Shown: one piece after another, positions 11,221 through 22,587 of the stretch
Layout: each line of letters starts with the position of its first letter
Position numbering within the stretch: position 1 is the stretch's first letter
NCBI GenBank assembly: GCA_022702705.1
Contig: CM040429.1
Coordinates: forward strand, 4,208,073-4,272,072
Reading direction: 5' to 3'
Source: Papilionanthe hookeriana x Papilionanthe teres
Lineage: Eukaryota; Streptophyta; Magnoliopsida; Asparagales; Orchidaceae
DNA length: 64,000 bases
Program-made: the position numbers and the translations under genes
The notes under the pieces: generated by a model
Told to the model about the DNA's origin: nothing
The model's database searches: none
Seen by the model: only the letters and a program-made list of their open reading frames with translations

Positions 11221-11639
11221 TAACAAACAAAAGCGGCATCAAATAGTGCCTTAAGAGTGTACTTGTTCAGAAAGCAGTGTGTCTGGACACCATACAAGTA
11301 GATTTTTTTCTTACATTTGGTTCACAAATTCTGATTTGTGGTACAATATCATGTGCTTTAAACATTTATTATTTATTTTAGTACTCTTTCCTCTGTTAAT
11401 CCTGTTATTATTTTTCTGTGTAGTTCATCAATGATGAATGATATCCCACTAGGGGAAGGCAATCGATGCGATGATGCTGTGTCGGAGTCTCGAAATCCCT
11501 GATGAAGAACAAAGAAAGGAATTTACGATGTTACCTCACCACTTTCGGGTCCAAAGGAGCAAGTTTTTAACCCTTGATGATCCAGAAGAGTTTTGGAAGG
11601 TGCAATGCAGGGAGAAGGGCACAGGGTAAGTTAATGGGA

Positions 11640-14600
11640 CAGTGATATTTTTGTTGTTAATTAAAAAAAATTGAATGTTATGTGTGTTAATAATAAAAAT
11701 TAAGTGTTATATAGAAAATTTTTGTTTGTTTTGTTTATAAGAACTTTATTGTCGTCTTTGTTTTGTTTATTAGAACTTTATTGTGGCGTTGTGGGTCCAA
11801 AGGCAACTTCTTTGACTTGGGACTAGGACTCTGGTGTTTTGTTTTGAGTAAATCTATTGAGAAATTTCTATTGAATTGGATAATTTATAAAACGGACGTG
11901 ATAATTTGAAGAGTTAGATGATCGGCCCGAATTATGCCACCAAGGACAAAGTATGAGGACATTGTTAGAAATTGCAATGATAGAGTTACCTTAGTATGAT
12001 GTCAAGAAGTGGGGCTATTGCTCAAGAGATTAAGAAAAAGTTAAGGTGCACTTCCTTTAGGCATACCCACACAAAGTTGATTGATTTCACATATAATATT
12101 AGTGAAAGATACTCCTACCATAGTAGGTGAAGTGGTGAAGTGGTGATGCGAGCGATGGATAATAATAAGACTAGACATCAAAAAATGGAAGAGCCAACTT
12201 TCTTCCTTGGAGAATGATTGCACTATTTGTAGATGACAATCTTAGATAGAGGTTGTACTAGAGAATCCTCTAAAGAAGATGTATAATGTGACGATGAATT
12301 GGTCGATATGATTGCAAGGTGTTGTAGCCTAGAAGGTTGCAAGAAAACATGCAATAGAAATAGCAAAGAAATCGATTAAAATGGGGAGATTTGAGTAACA
12401 GACTTGTATTTGGTGAGGCGTCCAACAAACAAGTCATCAGGATTGAAAGAAGACTTGGACGACGGATCTGAAGAGATGTAGACTACGAAGGCAAGATGGT
12501 CGGATCTGGATGGTTTAAGGCAAAGACAACCAAATATGTGTAAAAGCATAGGCGATAAGTGTGGGCTGGAGATGTTCATTGGATCGATGAGAGTTGAGTG
12601 GCTGCCATGCATGTTAGGGTTGGTGGTGATGTGAAATAGAGTTAGATATGGTCTGCATGGCCTAGAGGATGCTAGCAATGGAGATGGGCTTGATGAGGGA
12701 CTTGGGGGTAGCATCTTAGATTATTGCAATAAGATCACGAGTAGTTTACAATGACATGATGTGGGGGCCTATGTGATGCTAAGGCTTTGTCTCAAATTAA
12801 TTAGATGGGTATAAAGTGAAATAGCATAGGCAAAGAAACATGACAAAAGTTATTAGAGGGCCACTCAAGAATGAGCCTAGAAAGCATATAAATACAATAC
12901 AATCTATATTAAGGAGGAATGATTGATCTATTATTGCACATCTAACAAGTCTTAATACATAAGCTTTCCAAAGTCACAACATATGTATCATGGCATAATC
13001 AATTAGATACTTGGGAAATAATGTGGATATTTAATCTGTTTGACCCATGATATTACTTATGATCATCTTTTTTCATACCAAATTCTCATTAGAGTAGTTC
13101 TCTCATCCTCTTACCTCTTCAACAAATCAAAAAACTTCTGATATCAATTTTACTACTTCGGTTAAATAATGCACAAGAAAGACCCGAATCTATTCACAAC
13201 CAAAATAGATCATCTTAGCATAATTAAAGGCAAATGTTTTCAATTTCCATGCTTATTTATTAGATCTAATGAATATGCTCCACGAGAATTCTAATTTTTA
13301 TGTGTGATATTGGCAGGCGACATCCTAATGGAGGCAAAATTAAGAAAAAGCCCGTATGAAGTGCTCTTGAAACTTTGAATCTTTCTCCAAATCTCTTAAA
13401 TTGTATGATACATCTAAGTATAATAGTATGACCAAATTTGCTCTCCTTGTCATCATATGATTGATTTAATGATATTTTTATAGTTATCATTGTAATTAAT
13501 GATAATCCTTGTGTTTTTTTAATGGTTATGCAATTCAAAAGGAGACATAAGAAGGCATTTTTGTCCTAAAGTATTTGTCTTATGTTGGACATTGCTAGAA
13601 TTTAGCGTCTATACATTTCTATTGTGTGGATGAGTTTCCGATACAATTGGGCTCTTCCTCGTGACAAAAACCCCTAACAAAAATAAAATTTAAATGATGT
13701 TATTTAGAGGTGTCAATTTTGCGTTGATGGCTGATCATTTAAATATGTTTTGACCTAAATTCGACCCATTCATCAGAAGGGTCAAAATATTTGACTTGAT
13801 GAGAATTTATTTATCTAACCAATTCATTGTATGAATCAAGCAATTTTTAGTTATAAGATCAGATTTGAGCTTGATCCAAATAGTGAGGTGAATCAGAATC
13901 CAAATTTTTTGGGCTATGTTTGAGTCAAATTATTAGATTATGTCTTTTATTGATGCCCCTACTCCTATTCTATTCGAGCAAAATATGTTTTCTTGTTAAG
14001 TCAATATATATTTTTCGATAGGAACTTATACGTGCTATGTTATTTATACATAAACTTTAATATATGAGAAAATGATGGGCAAACATATAACATATTTTTA
14101 TTATATGCATTCTAGAGAGAGTTGGGTTTTAGTGCAAGGCAAAAAGGCTAAATTTATGAATATGTCGTCACGGACCTTCCAACACGCATTAGTTTCAAAA
14201 ATACATTGAGCTAGAGTGAGTGAATATAACATTTCTCATTTAAACTAATAAGGTAACTTACAAACTTACCTTAATTGCTCTTGATCTCACTACTTTCTTG
14301 CAGCATCCTCCTCTGTTATATATGCTCCTCAATCAATGTTTTCATGCAAACTCTCCCCATTTCCCAGGAAAAATTAAGCTCAGATTATCCTTAGCCAAAT
14401 GAAAATAATGATAATATGTACATATATGTTTGTTCTTATGATTCTATCCCAAATTTCATAATTTTTTTCTTCCTCTCCAGATAATACACAGAAAGATGAA
14501 TGAATGAGAGCATTCTAAGGAATTATCAGCATGCTCTAACTTAATTTGGCTGATCATTTTTTCTGTTGTAGTGTCTATAAAAATAATAATGGTCCAAGAA

Positions 14601-14670
14601 CTGCACATTTGGACTGCGAACAAATATTACGCTCGTTGTATGTATGTTCCGGATGCGAACACACTATGGT
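11640..14670. other. Intergenic region without a supported gene
   Basis: This stretch is AT-rich with many stops. A minus-strand frame at 12376-12714 has protein-like length (112 codons) but no domain that I recognise and a Ser/Pro-biased composition. The sequence around 11940-12850 has the look of a decayed retroelement, but I could not assign conserved motifs. Nothing else is identifiable. Confidence 0.35.
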
Positions 14671-14679
14671 GTAGTGTTG

Positions 14680-14935
14680 TTAACGATCCGATTTTGAGCC
14701 GAGTTGGGGTCGGCTCAAAATAGGTTTTAAAAAAATTTTCGTTCAAAATTTTGACTTGTAGCTTGGCTCGTTTATTTCAATCCGTTCTCAATCCCAGTCG
14801 AAATTCAAATCAATTTTCGAGCAATTAACGATTTTTGAGCTAAATTCGCTAAATTCGCATTCATAACATAACCAGGGTTGTAATGATCCTATTTCGAGCC
14901 GAACTAGGGTCAGCTCGAGAAAAACTCAATCCAAA
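14680..14935. repeat. Pair of diverged direct repeats about 200 bp apart
   Basis: A motif of the form GATCCGATTTTGAGCCGA, then GGGTCGGCTC, occurs near 14684 and, as GATCCTATTTCGAGCCGAAC, then GGGTCAGCTC, near 14885. This suggests a local duplication or the ends of a small decayed element. Class unknown. Confidence 0.5.
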
Positions 14936-16076
14936 AACCAAATTTTCAATCAATTTTCCAACGATTAGTGATCTTCGAACTAAATTTAAAGTCCTACGGT
15001 CATGCGCATGGTGGCCCACCCAGACGTTATTAAAACTTAATATTTTCTCCTATATATATCACTGTGTTGTTTTAAGCAATATTAATGGAGGAGAAAGAAG
15101 AAGCACTCATAGAAACTATAGTTTAAGCAATACAGTTGGAAGAGAGATAAGAGATCTAGAGAGAGAGAGAATCCAAGACTGTAATTTCACCATAAAGAAG
15201 CGAAGCTTCCCCTTCCAAACCTCTTCATAATCTCTCTCACTCTCTCTCATCAATGGTACTTTCTTATCCCGAATCCTTCTCTTTTTCTCTTTTCCAAAGC
15301 CCAACGCTCTCAGCTCAGCCCCTCCAGCGACCAAATTTTCAGAATCCAATGCATGCAGCTTTCTTTCTGCCCAAAGATGATTATTATGATTTCTTGTAGC
15401 AGGAAGAACCTTAATCTCCCCCACCATCTATATCTCTTACACCTCCTTTTCTCCCTTTCAAAACACAGAAGCTTCCTTCATAAACTCCAGCTGTGGGTCT
15501 GCATTCTCCCTCCTTTCTTCTTTCCCTCCATTTCTCTCACACCAATAAAGTTCAGGGGTATTTCTCTTAAATTTTAATTTCATTTAGCCTTTTAATACAA
15601 AATAAAATAATATTTTCAATGTTTTTCATGTAAATAGGATAGCTTATATCTCTTTCAATGATGAGGGGAGCTCAAATGAATGTAATAATAATTATAAAGG
15701 TGAAATGTTGTTTAGCTCTTGTGTTGAGGAAAGTTCAACTATTCTTTAGCCTCCATGGTTAAATTAATATGCTTAGATGAGAGTAGTACTAAGATGTGCT
15801 ATGAGGCCTTGATAAGCCTTATAATTGCACCCCTTTTGATGATGGAGAGAATACCAAATAACTTCCTTGTATTAATTTTATTTTCAATTTTTCATTGCTT
15901 TAACAATAAGATTATTATTTTGCAAATTTTAAAATATGATAAACATAAATAAAAAATGACATTAAAATAATTTATATGCATCGAAGAATATACATATGAA
16001 GAACCTCTAGCTATTTTGGTTTTTGTGTCTTTTATTTTATTTGACAAACTAACAAATATCCTTGCTATAATGTTAC
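14936..16076. other. Non-coding region with pyrimidine-rich tracts
   Basis: About 15140-15560 is CT-rich with GC above the local average (GAGAGAGAGA near 15159, CTCTCTCACTCTCTCTC near 15232). It resembles a plant 5' leader or non-coding transcript, but no protein longer than about 100 codons with recognisable features starts there. No known miRNA was recognised. The rest is AT-rich. Confidence 0.35.
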
Positions 16077-16079
16077 TAA

Positions 16080-16343
16080 GGGTCCGTTTGGGGCAGTTTA
16101 TTTGGTGCGGTAGTGTTTTGAAAACGCACCTGGCCTGTTTGGGTAAACTGCGTTTTGGCAGCTTATGCGTTTTCAAAACGCTGAAAACAGCGTTTTCACA
16201 CCGCACTTATCTAGGTGCGGTGGGAGCTTTCTGACTGCGATTTGGCTTTTCCAAAAAAAAAATAAAAATTTGTAATGGTCACCTCACCTAGCTTATCAAC
16301 AGATTATTTTTAATCAGCTTATGCAGCTGCCTCAAACAGACCC
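16080..16343. mobile_element. Tourist-like MITE (PIF/Harbinger type), copy 1
   Basis: The inverted ends are GGGTCCGTTTGGGGCAG and CTGCCTCAAACAGACCC. The 3-bp target duplication TAA is at 16077-16079 and 16344-16346. Internally it has GTTTATTTGGTGCGGTAG, the GCGTTTTGGCAGCTTATGCG block and an A-rich stretch. TAA duplication with GGGTCCGTTTGG ends is characteristic of Tourist MITEs mobilised by PIF/Harbinger transposases. Confidence 0.85.
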
Positions 16344-16699
16344 TAAAAGGCATAAATGTTGATTTAATATATTGATAATAAAAAAAATTGAAAAAATAAT
16401 GTAAATAAGGTAGTTCATATTTATCACATATTGACCCATAGGAAATAGAGATAAATATAATAGAACAATTAAAGAATAATGATACACATTTCAAAATAGA
16501 AGCCAAGCCTAATTTATCTTTTTATATAATACTAGCTAAGTATAATGAGTTAGTTTCAAACTTTTATGAGAATTAAACATGCATTCATTGGTGAAAAATT
16601 AGATTTACACTTAATAATTAAAATATAAGCATGGTGCGACATCATTTTCGAGCACCCAATTGGTTTGGTGGGACAAGTTGATCTAGATAGACAGAACCA

Positions 16700-16907
16700 C
16701 TAAGAGCTATTGACACGAGAAAATATTATGTATAGAAAGGCAGAGGCAGGCCTAGGAAAACTTGGGCTTATTGCATAAAAAATGATCTTAATTTATTAGA
16801 ATTAAACGAAAATTTGACACTAAATAGGATGCAATGGAGAAAAAGGATTCATGTAGCCGACCCCACTTAGTGGGATTAAGGCTTTGTTGTTGTTGTTGTT
16901 GTTGTTG
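16700..16907 (+). mobile_element. RTE-type LINE, 3'-terminal fragment with (TTG)n tail
   Basis: From about 16735 it is nearly identical to 36875-37038: AGGCAGAGGCAGGCCTAGG (RGRPRKTW codons), GTAGCCGACCCCACTTAGTG and a terminal TTG repeat at about 16884-16907. It is a severely 5'-truncated copy. Confidence 0.9.
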
Positions 16908-17040
16908 ACCGTATATGCAGACAACTGGAGATTCCAGCATCCCACTTCTCACAAGTTTATATAGCAACGTGCTCAAATCTCCACGCCAGTCAACACATAC
17001 AAATGACTTGCAGATGCCAACCACCAAGTCGCACTATGCA

Positions 17041-17049
17041 ACACACACT

Positions 17050-17087
<38 letters not shown>

Positions 17088-17232
17088 ATATGTAGATCAA
17101 AGAAATGAACAAAGTCTAATATACGAGCCTCCAACCGCTCATAATGTGGCTAACTATTCGAGTACTACCTTCTTAAAGCTCACACCGCTAAAGAGGATTC
17201 GAATCTCTGGCTTGAGGGTGCGAGGCAAACAC

Positions 17233-17276
<44 letters not shown>
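17041..17276. repeat. (CA)n and (TA)n microsatellites
   Basis: A CA repeat runs about 17053-17085 and a TA repeat about 17236-17275. The intervening reading frame is not a gene. Confidence 0.95.
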
Positions 17277-17277
<1 letters not shown>

Positions 17278-17587
17278 GTAATTAAAAATAAAGTATTAAA
17301 GTGTCTGAACAGGACATCTATAATCTTTTCCCCAATTGAATGATGAAATCATAGATTAGCACTTGGATGGAAATAATTATGTTTCAGGTTGCATTGCTAA
17401 CCAAAGTGCCTCTTTATCACGTGCTTGCTGCAACTTTCAATGCATGAAAATCCCCATTTACGCTTTGTAAACACAATGTTTCCTTCTTTAAATCATGTTT
17501 TTTGGCCCTCACTTAACATAATTATGCGCCATCCCACAAACATGGAAAGAAGATCTCTGACTAAAATTAATAAGCTCAATGATGTGC

Positions 17588-17696
17588 ATACATATCACTT
17601 CACTTTTATCTATTTATATATCTAGCATTTGAGTGTTATAAATGTAAAAATCAATGTAAATGCACATTAGTTGGGTGGTATGCATGTAAATGCGTA
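17588..17696. mobile_element. Degenerate fold-back MITE, family A copy 9
   Basis: Arm-like motifs remain: GCATACATATCACTTC, ATATATCTAGCATTTGAGTG and the right end GGTGGTATGCATGTAAATGC. It is heavily deleted. Confidence 0.5.
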
Positions 17697-17699
17697 AAA

Positions 17700-18850
17700 A
17701 TAATATTAATGATAATAAAGCTGGTGAAAAAAAATCAAGTAATTTAATTAATTAATCAATCTGTAGTATCATTCATGAATTAAGAAAAAGTAATTTAATT
17801 TATCATATCCATATCATTAATCTGAAATGCAACTTTTTTATAATAAATTGAGAAGACATATATATAACTCCAAGAAAAATACATATAATAACTTTTTAAT
17901 AATCTTAGCAACAACATAATGAAATACTTTGCATGATTTGAAGTAAATATAACCATAGTAAGAGTATAGTAATTACATTATAATGAAGGGTTAACCTCAA
18001 ATTAAAAAAAAAAAAGAAGAGAGAGAGAGAGAAAAAGGAAAAAATGGAGAGGAAGCAAATGTTAGTTTTTTTTTTCCTTTCTTGTGATCCACGTTACCCA
18101 CAAACCCATAGATGTAGGTCATTTATTTTAATAATGATAATAATAAATTTAAATAAATAAATTAATTAAATTATCTTAAATCTTATTGGTCAGTAACCGC
18201 CCTGATGGATGTTGGTTAATAACAAATAATTCACAGAATAGTCACCTCTCTTCCCAACAGACACCGTATTTTTTCTCTCCATCAGCAAGTACATAAAGTT
18301 TTAGGGTATTAGGGAGAGAAACTTCATCTTTTTAGATCTAATTCTACGATCATGAATGCATATATGTTTCTCTTATTTATGAGTATGTGAAAATCATGAA
18401 TTCAAAACTCTTGGTCATTATGCGTTTTATGAATTGGTTCATGAAATTGAATGATAAATTTAAAAATCCTAACAACAAACAGTTATAGTATATATACTTG
18501 CATCTAAGTTTAATAATAACATCATTCTCATAAATACAAAACAACATAGAAATTTTCTTAAATTTAAAATTGATTTTACCATTGTCTGCCATTACAAGAT
18601 AATAATAACAACTAAGCAAAAACATCAAGCTTTCAAACCTAAATATATTGAGTTCTCATCATGGCATAAATCTAACTGATCATAATTACCCTTAAAAAAC
18701 AAAAAAATCAATCTTGATTCGATTGATCAAGCTAGCTAGCATTTTGCTCAGCACAGTTCCCACTCCCAAAACTGACTTATTTAAATATGAAAATCTTCAT
18801 CATCATATCATATTTTTGGATGGAAAGAAAAAAAAAGAGAGAATTAATTA
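17700..18850. other. AT-rich region downstream of the PHL gene
   Basis: This is the 3' flank of the minus-strand MYB-CC gene. It holds purine runs near 18015-18035 and AT-rich sequence. No coding region is supported. Confidence 0.5.
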
Positions 18851-18861
18851 AGCTTAACCTA

Positions 18862-20465
18862 TCACCCATAAGACAAATTCCTTCCTCTGCTCAATCCAGG
18901 CCCTCTAATCACTGGACCCAACATCTCCTTCGTCAAAACAGGAGCTTTTCTGCATTCCTCACCTGAAACCCTAGGCTTTGCTTCATAAACCTCCATCATG
19001 GACTCCACATCCAAGCTTCCATTAATAACGGATGCAGAAATGTCATGCATCTGTTCAGACTTGCAGTTACAGTTCTCCTCCTGTCCTGATCCAAACTGAT
19101 AATCTTCTTCATCACCCCAAATCATAGCACTCTTCCCATTCTGATTAATGCTGTAAAATTCGTGCTGCTTTTTCTTCCCCATGAACATATTATTATTGTC
19201 ATCATTGTTTGATCTGAAAAAGGTGTCATCTTGATCATTCATGTGATCAAGCTGATTGTTGTTGTTGCTGAAGACATTGAGATCTTGAAAGGAGGGGAAG
19301 CTCGCTGCCATGGGGGATGTCATCTCCTTCATTAAGTCTATTTGCATGGATCCATGGCCGCTGAAAGCTGCTTTGTAGGTATCTGTTGATGGTTGCAGGT
19401 TCTCCCATGCAGCTAGGGTTTGGCATGCTTTTTCTAAGATGGATTGCATGTATTTTCCCTGAGCTTCAATTCTCATTTGAAGGCTCTTTTGTACCTAGAT
19501 TGGTAAATTAGTCAGTAACTATATATAAAGTTGAAAACTTTATGAAATTTTATTTGGTAGATTTGTAAATAACAGTTTTTCTTCTAACTTCTAGTTGTTC
19601 ATGGAGTCTTCTTTGGACCTCAAGCTGCATCCTGAGTGCTTCTGCTGTCTGTGCGTTTCTGCTGTAAAATTTAAAGTTGAATATAAGAGAAAAATAAAAA
19701 AATATATATATTTAACGTGAAAATTTAAAGGAGAAAATTTTAGTGTATATATTTTCCTCATTTCTAAAGCACAAATAAATAAATAAAAAAAAAAAAAAAC
19801 TGGTGCAGCTCACTCTGTCATAGTTCGACCCATAGTCCCAGAAGATGATGCTCCAATTCTTTGCATATCTAAAGCTGCCCTTGAAATTAAATTTACAAAA
19901 AATTGCATATTAAACCAATTTATATTAAAATAAAACAATTCAAAAAAAAAAAAGAAGCTATATCTAAGCTCTCTCACCATCCTTGGAATGATCGTTGAAA
20001 TCCTTGTGTGGCTGCTTCCCCAGCCTAAATTTCTGCTCATAATAACCTCAAAAAATTACAAAAACTAAAGTTTTTAATGGAAATGAAATAATATTCTTCT
20101 GAACGTCGTTTCATAATCTTATAACTATACCTGAAGATGGCTTTTAAGGTGATAGAGAGTAAGACCCTTTACCCCCATAACCCTCATAATTGTCTTTGGT
20201 GTGGCCTCTACAAAATCAGACACAGAGAATTCTGTAAGCAAGAGGAGGAAGAAGAAGAAGATGAAGAGAAAGAAGAGAGATTTCAGACGACAGAACTGTC
20301 GGGGCCACCGAGCTGGGTGACGGCATCGACGAAGCGGTCATGGAGCTCGACGGTCCACCGGAGACGAGGTTTAGGGTCGGTCGTAAGGACGAGGCCAGAG
20401 TCGCCTTGAACGCATGACAGAGGCCCTTCATGGGAATTCATAGTAGGCTTCTTTGAAGGGAACAT
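18862..20465 (-). CDS. PHL11: MYB-CC (GARP) family transcription factor, PHL11-like, complete
   Basis: Six exons: 20465-20297, 20207-20131, 20032-19978, 19874-19814, 19658-19589 and 19494-18862, all GT-AG. They total 1065 nt, exactly 354 residues plus stop, which supports the model. Residues about 20-80 form the single GARP/MYB DNA-binding domain (PKPRLRWTVELHDRFVDAV, QLGGPD, then KATPKTIMRVMGVKG and LTLYHLKSHLQKFRLGKQ), including the SHLQKFR motif. Exons 5-6 encode the MYB-CC coiled coil with its LHEQLEVQ signature and RIEAQGKYMQSILEKACQTL. The C-terminal half is acidic and Asn-rich and ends GPGLSRGRNLSYG. MYB-CC proteins are nuclear and dimerise through the coiled coil; PHR1/PHL relatives bind P1BS-type sites. 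The clade call (PHL11 rather than other PHLs) rests on the GKQPHK and GRTMTE regions and is moderately sure. The 5' leader is CT-rich. Confidence 0.93.
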
Positions 20466-20622
20466 TCTCTCTCTCTCTTTCTATCTCTAGTTGCTTATAT
20501 CTCTCTCTCTATGCTGCTATAGATTTTTGAAGAGATTCAAGAACAAAGGATGGCATATATGAAGGAATAGGGTGCGTTTTCTTTACAAAGAGATTTGTGG
20601 TTTCAGGAGAGCTGAGTTCAGT

Positions 20623-20657
<35 letters not shown>

Positions 20658-20790
20658 CACTCAAATGCTTCTCTTTTAATCTTTTCTCTCTCGTGTGAAG
20701 AAAGTAGGGTTATTCTATGCTTGAAATAAAGGTTTAGGTAAGGAAAAAAAATAGGGTGATATTTTGAAATTCTATCACCACGTGACGTTT
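20466..20790 (-). promoter_or_regulatory. 5' leader and proximal promoter of the PHL11-like gene, with (CT)n tracts and a G-box
   Basis: CT repeats lie at about 20466-20481 and 20625-20652; on the coding strand they read GA, as in many plant 5' leaders. A perfect G-box CACGTG is at 20779-20784, overlapping a TGACG core (20783-20787), about 314 bp upstream of the start codon. No TATA box was assigned. Confidence 0.5.
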
Positions 20791-21224
20791 GTGAATTTGC
20801 ATCAGAATTATCAATCGAATAGCGTCGGTTTAACATTGCCGTTCGGTTCTGTTTTTAAAAAATCGACACAGAAAAGTTGCGTCGAGTTGTCGAAGCATAG
20901 CAGACGCTATAGCATAGAATTAGAGTCAGTCATGGTTGACACTAAGGCCGACACTTATGTCCTAAAATAGCCCTCCTACGAACCACAACACCACTCCGCG
21001 CTCGTTTACTTCATTTAGCTTTCGGTCATCACCTCCGTGGCCTCTGAGCTTATCTGGCGATTTCGAGTCCAATTCATCACTACAACATCGTCTAAAATGA
21101 GAAATCTTCTTCCACGCCTCCAAGCTTTGGTTTAGCACAAGTTTTCATTTTTTTTCCCTTGCATAAGTGATAGATCCTAAAATATATAGGTTTCGCTCAA
21201 GTTTTTCTTCAGGTTCCATTGTTA

Positions 21225-21455
21225 GGTATGCAACGCATATGAACTTAATGGTTTTCCCTAAGTTTAGGTGTGAGATACTACATAAGAAATCTGTGCTATT
21301 ATGAAAATTTTGATGTGAGATATACAAATGCATAAGAAAATTGTGGTATGTATGTAAATATGAAATTTATGTACGAGACATTTGAATGCATAAGAAATAT
21401 TGTGCTATGTAAGTATATATGAAATTTGGGTATTAGATATGTGAATGCAAAATTA
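21225..21455. repeat. Tandem array of the family-A MITE arm unit (about 59 bp, roughly four units)
   Basis: Successive units carry ATGAAATTTAGGTGTGAGAT-like sequence, then GAATGCATAAGAAAATTG and GTGCTATGTATGTAAAT-like sequence. Starts are at about 21257 (partial), 21301, 21360 and 21419 (partial), giving a period near 59 bp. The unit equals the subterminal repeat of family A, but the left arm and core are absent. Confidence 0.7.
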
Positions 21456-21459
21456 TCTA

Positions 21460-22587
21460 CTGTTTACCTTGATGGTAATGTCTTATTCAATGACTTGATG
21501 AGAAATGAGCTAGTGTAACAAAATTTGGCTAGAGTTGTATTTGCTTTTGTTTTTTTAATTGATGATCTTAAAATAATTATGTTGATAAAATTTAATGAAT
21601 TTTAGGTGAGTTTTGAAATAATCAATCTCATAAAATTTTATTTTACTCATCATATACATTAAGTGTGCTTTATATTTACTTTGAAACATAAAGAGCTCGA
21701 CTATATGTGAGCATGCTCAACATGTTTCATTTTCAATATTCTAGAGCCTCTTGCTATGACAACTTTTATATTTTTTTAGGACTTAAGGGTGCAATTGTGC
21801 AATGAGTTTGTTGAAGATGAGAAACTTGTTCTTCAATATACATATTCTTTTTGTTTATGTATAGATTTAGCTGTATAAGTTGTTTGCATTTTAATGATGG
21901 TGATCCATGACGACAACAGACGTGGTGAATGATCCTTCTCCTATAAACTGATGTATTTCATGGTATATATTATGTGTTGTGTTTAGAGAAGAAATGACGA
22001 AGGGAAGCTCTAGGTTTTCTCTTCAAGCAAAACACAGTGTATTTTAGGTTATCACGAACTAATGTGGTTAATAAGAGGAGAGTTACAGAAGCTCGATAGT
22101 ATTACAATCACTTTTGCATACATAATTGTCATAGAAACAAAAGAGTTGAGAAGACTAATAAAATAAGTTGATAACACTTCTAGTGAATGTTCTACTCTTG
22201 TGGTTGATGGGCGGATTTCTTTTTGTATACTTATATATCTGATAACTATAATGCATAGGCTTTGCTCTATTTTATTGATTGCATATTGCATTTGGTTGAC
22301 TTTGGCTTTGCCAAAAAGACATAAATAAAGAGCTCATTAGTTTGTAGGATGTGCTCGTGAGACAAAAGTAAGAGATATTTAATAAGAAATTTATGTTGTG
22401 AAATATTTCCTTCAAATTATAGAGGCACAATAGCTCTTTTACTTAGAGGCCTAAGGCATGAGGTCTCGAAAGGTTTTACAGTTGCTTTTAGTAGAAATAA
22501 TGCAACCCTTGATTGATGTCCAAGCATGTATATGCAAGTTGCTTTGCTTGTTATCAATTGTATATTATGTGAAGCAAAATTATTCTG
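21460..22587. other. AT-rich intergenic region without a supported gene
   Basis: No conserved reading frame and no clear repeat family was recognised. It abuts the 5' LTR of the decayed copia element. Confidence 0.4.

Larger units (their letters stand above)
10185..11625 (+). pseudogene. Exon-like relics of an unidentified protein-coding gene
   Basis: Two stretches look like former exons because their GC content and codon use stand out from the AT-rich surroundings. About 10210-10420 reads, with stops, LMALMTP, then FKRGTLQVDEAKALFEEAVK and GANAHLYKKVSFG. About 11455-11624 reads openly AIDAMMLCRSLEIPDEEQRK, then FRVQRSKFLTLDDPEEFWKV and ends at a good donor (GG|gtaagt). An interrupting MITE (11014-11220) lies between them. 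I do not recognise the family. It could be a decayed duplicate or a captured gene fragment. Confidence 0.35.

Noticed and set aside
12376..12714. 112-codon minus-strand frame considered as a gene
   Set aside because: Ser/Pro/Leu bias, no recognisable domain, no splice partners and no supported start context.
15116..15577. Frames in a CT-rich block considered as a gene or miRNA precursor
   Set aside because: No protein domain; no match to miRNA sequences that I know, and no hairpin I could fold convincingly by eye.
20137..20409. Plus-strand frame with a Glu-rich stretch
   Set aside because: Antisense of PHL11 exons 1-2 and the purine-rich side of its first intron; the minus-strand exons join in frame and encode the GARP domain.
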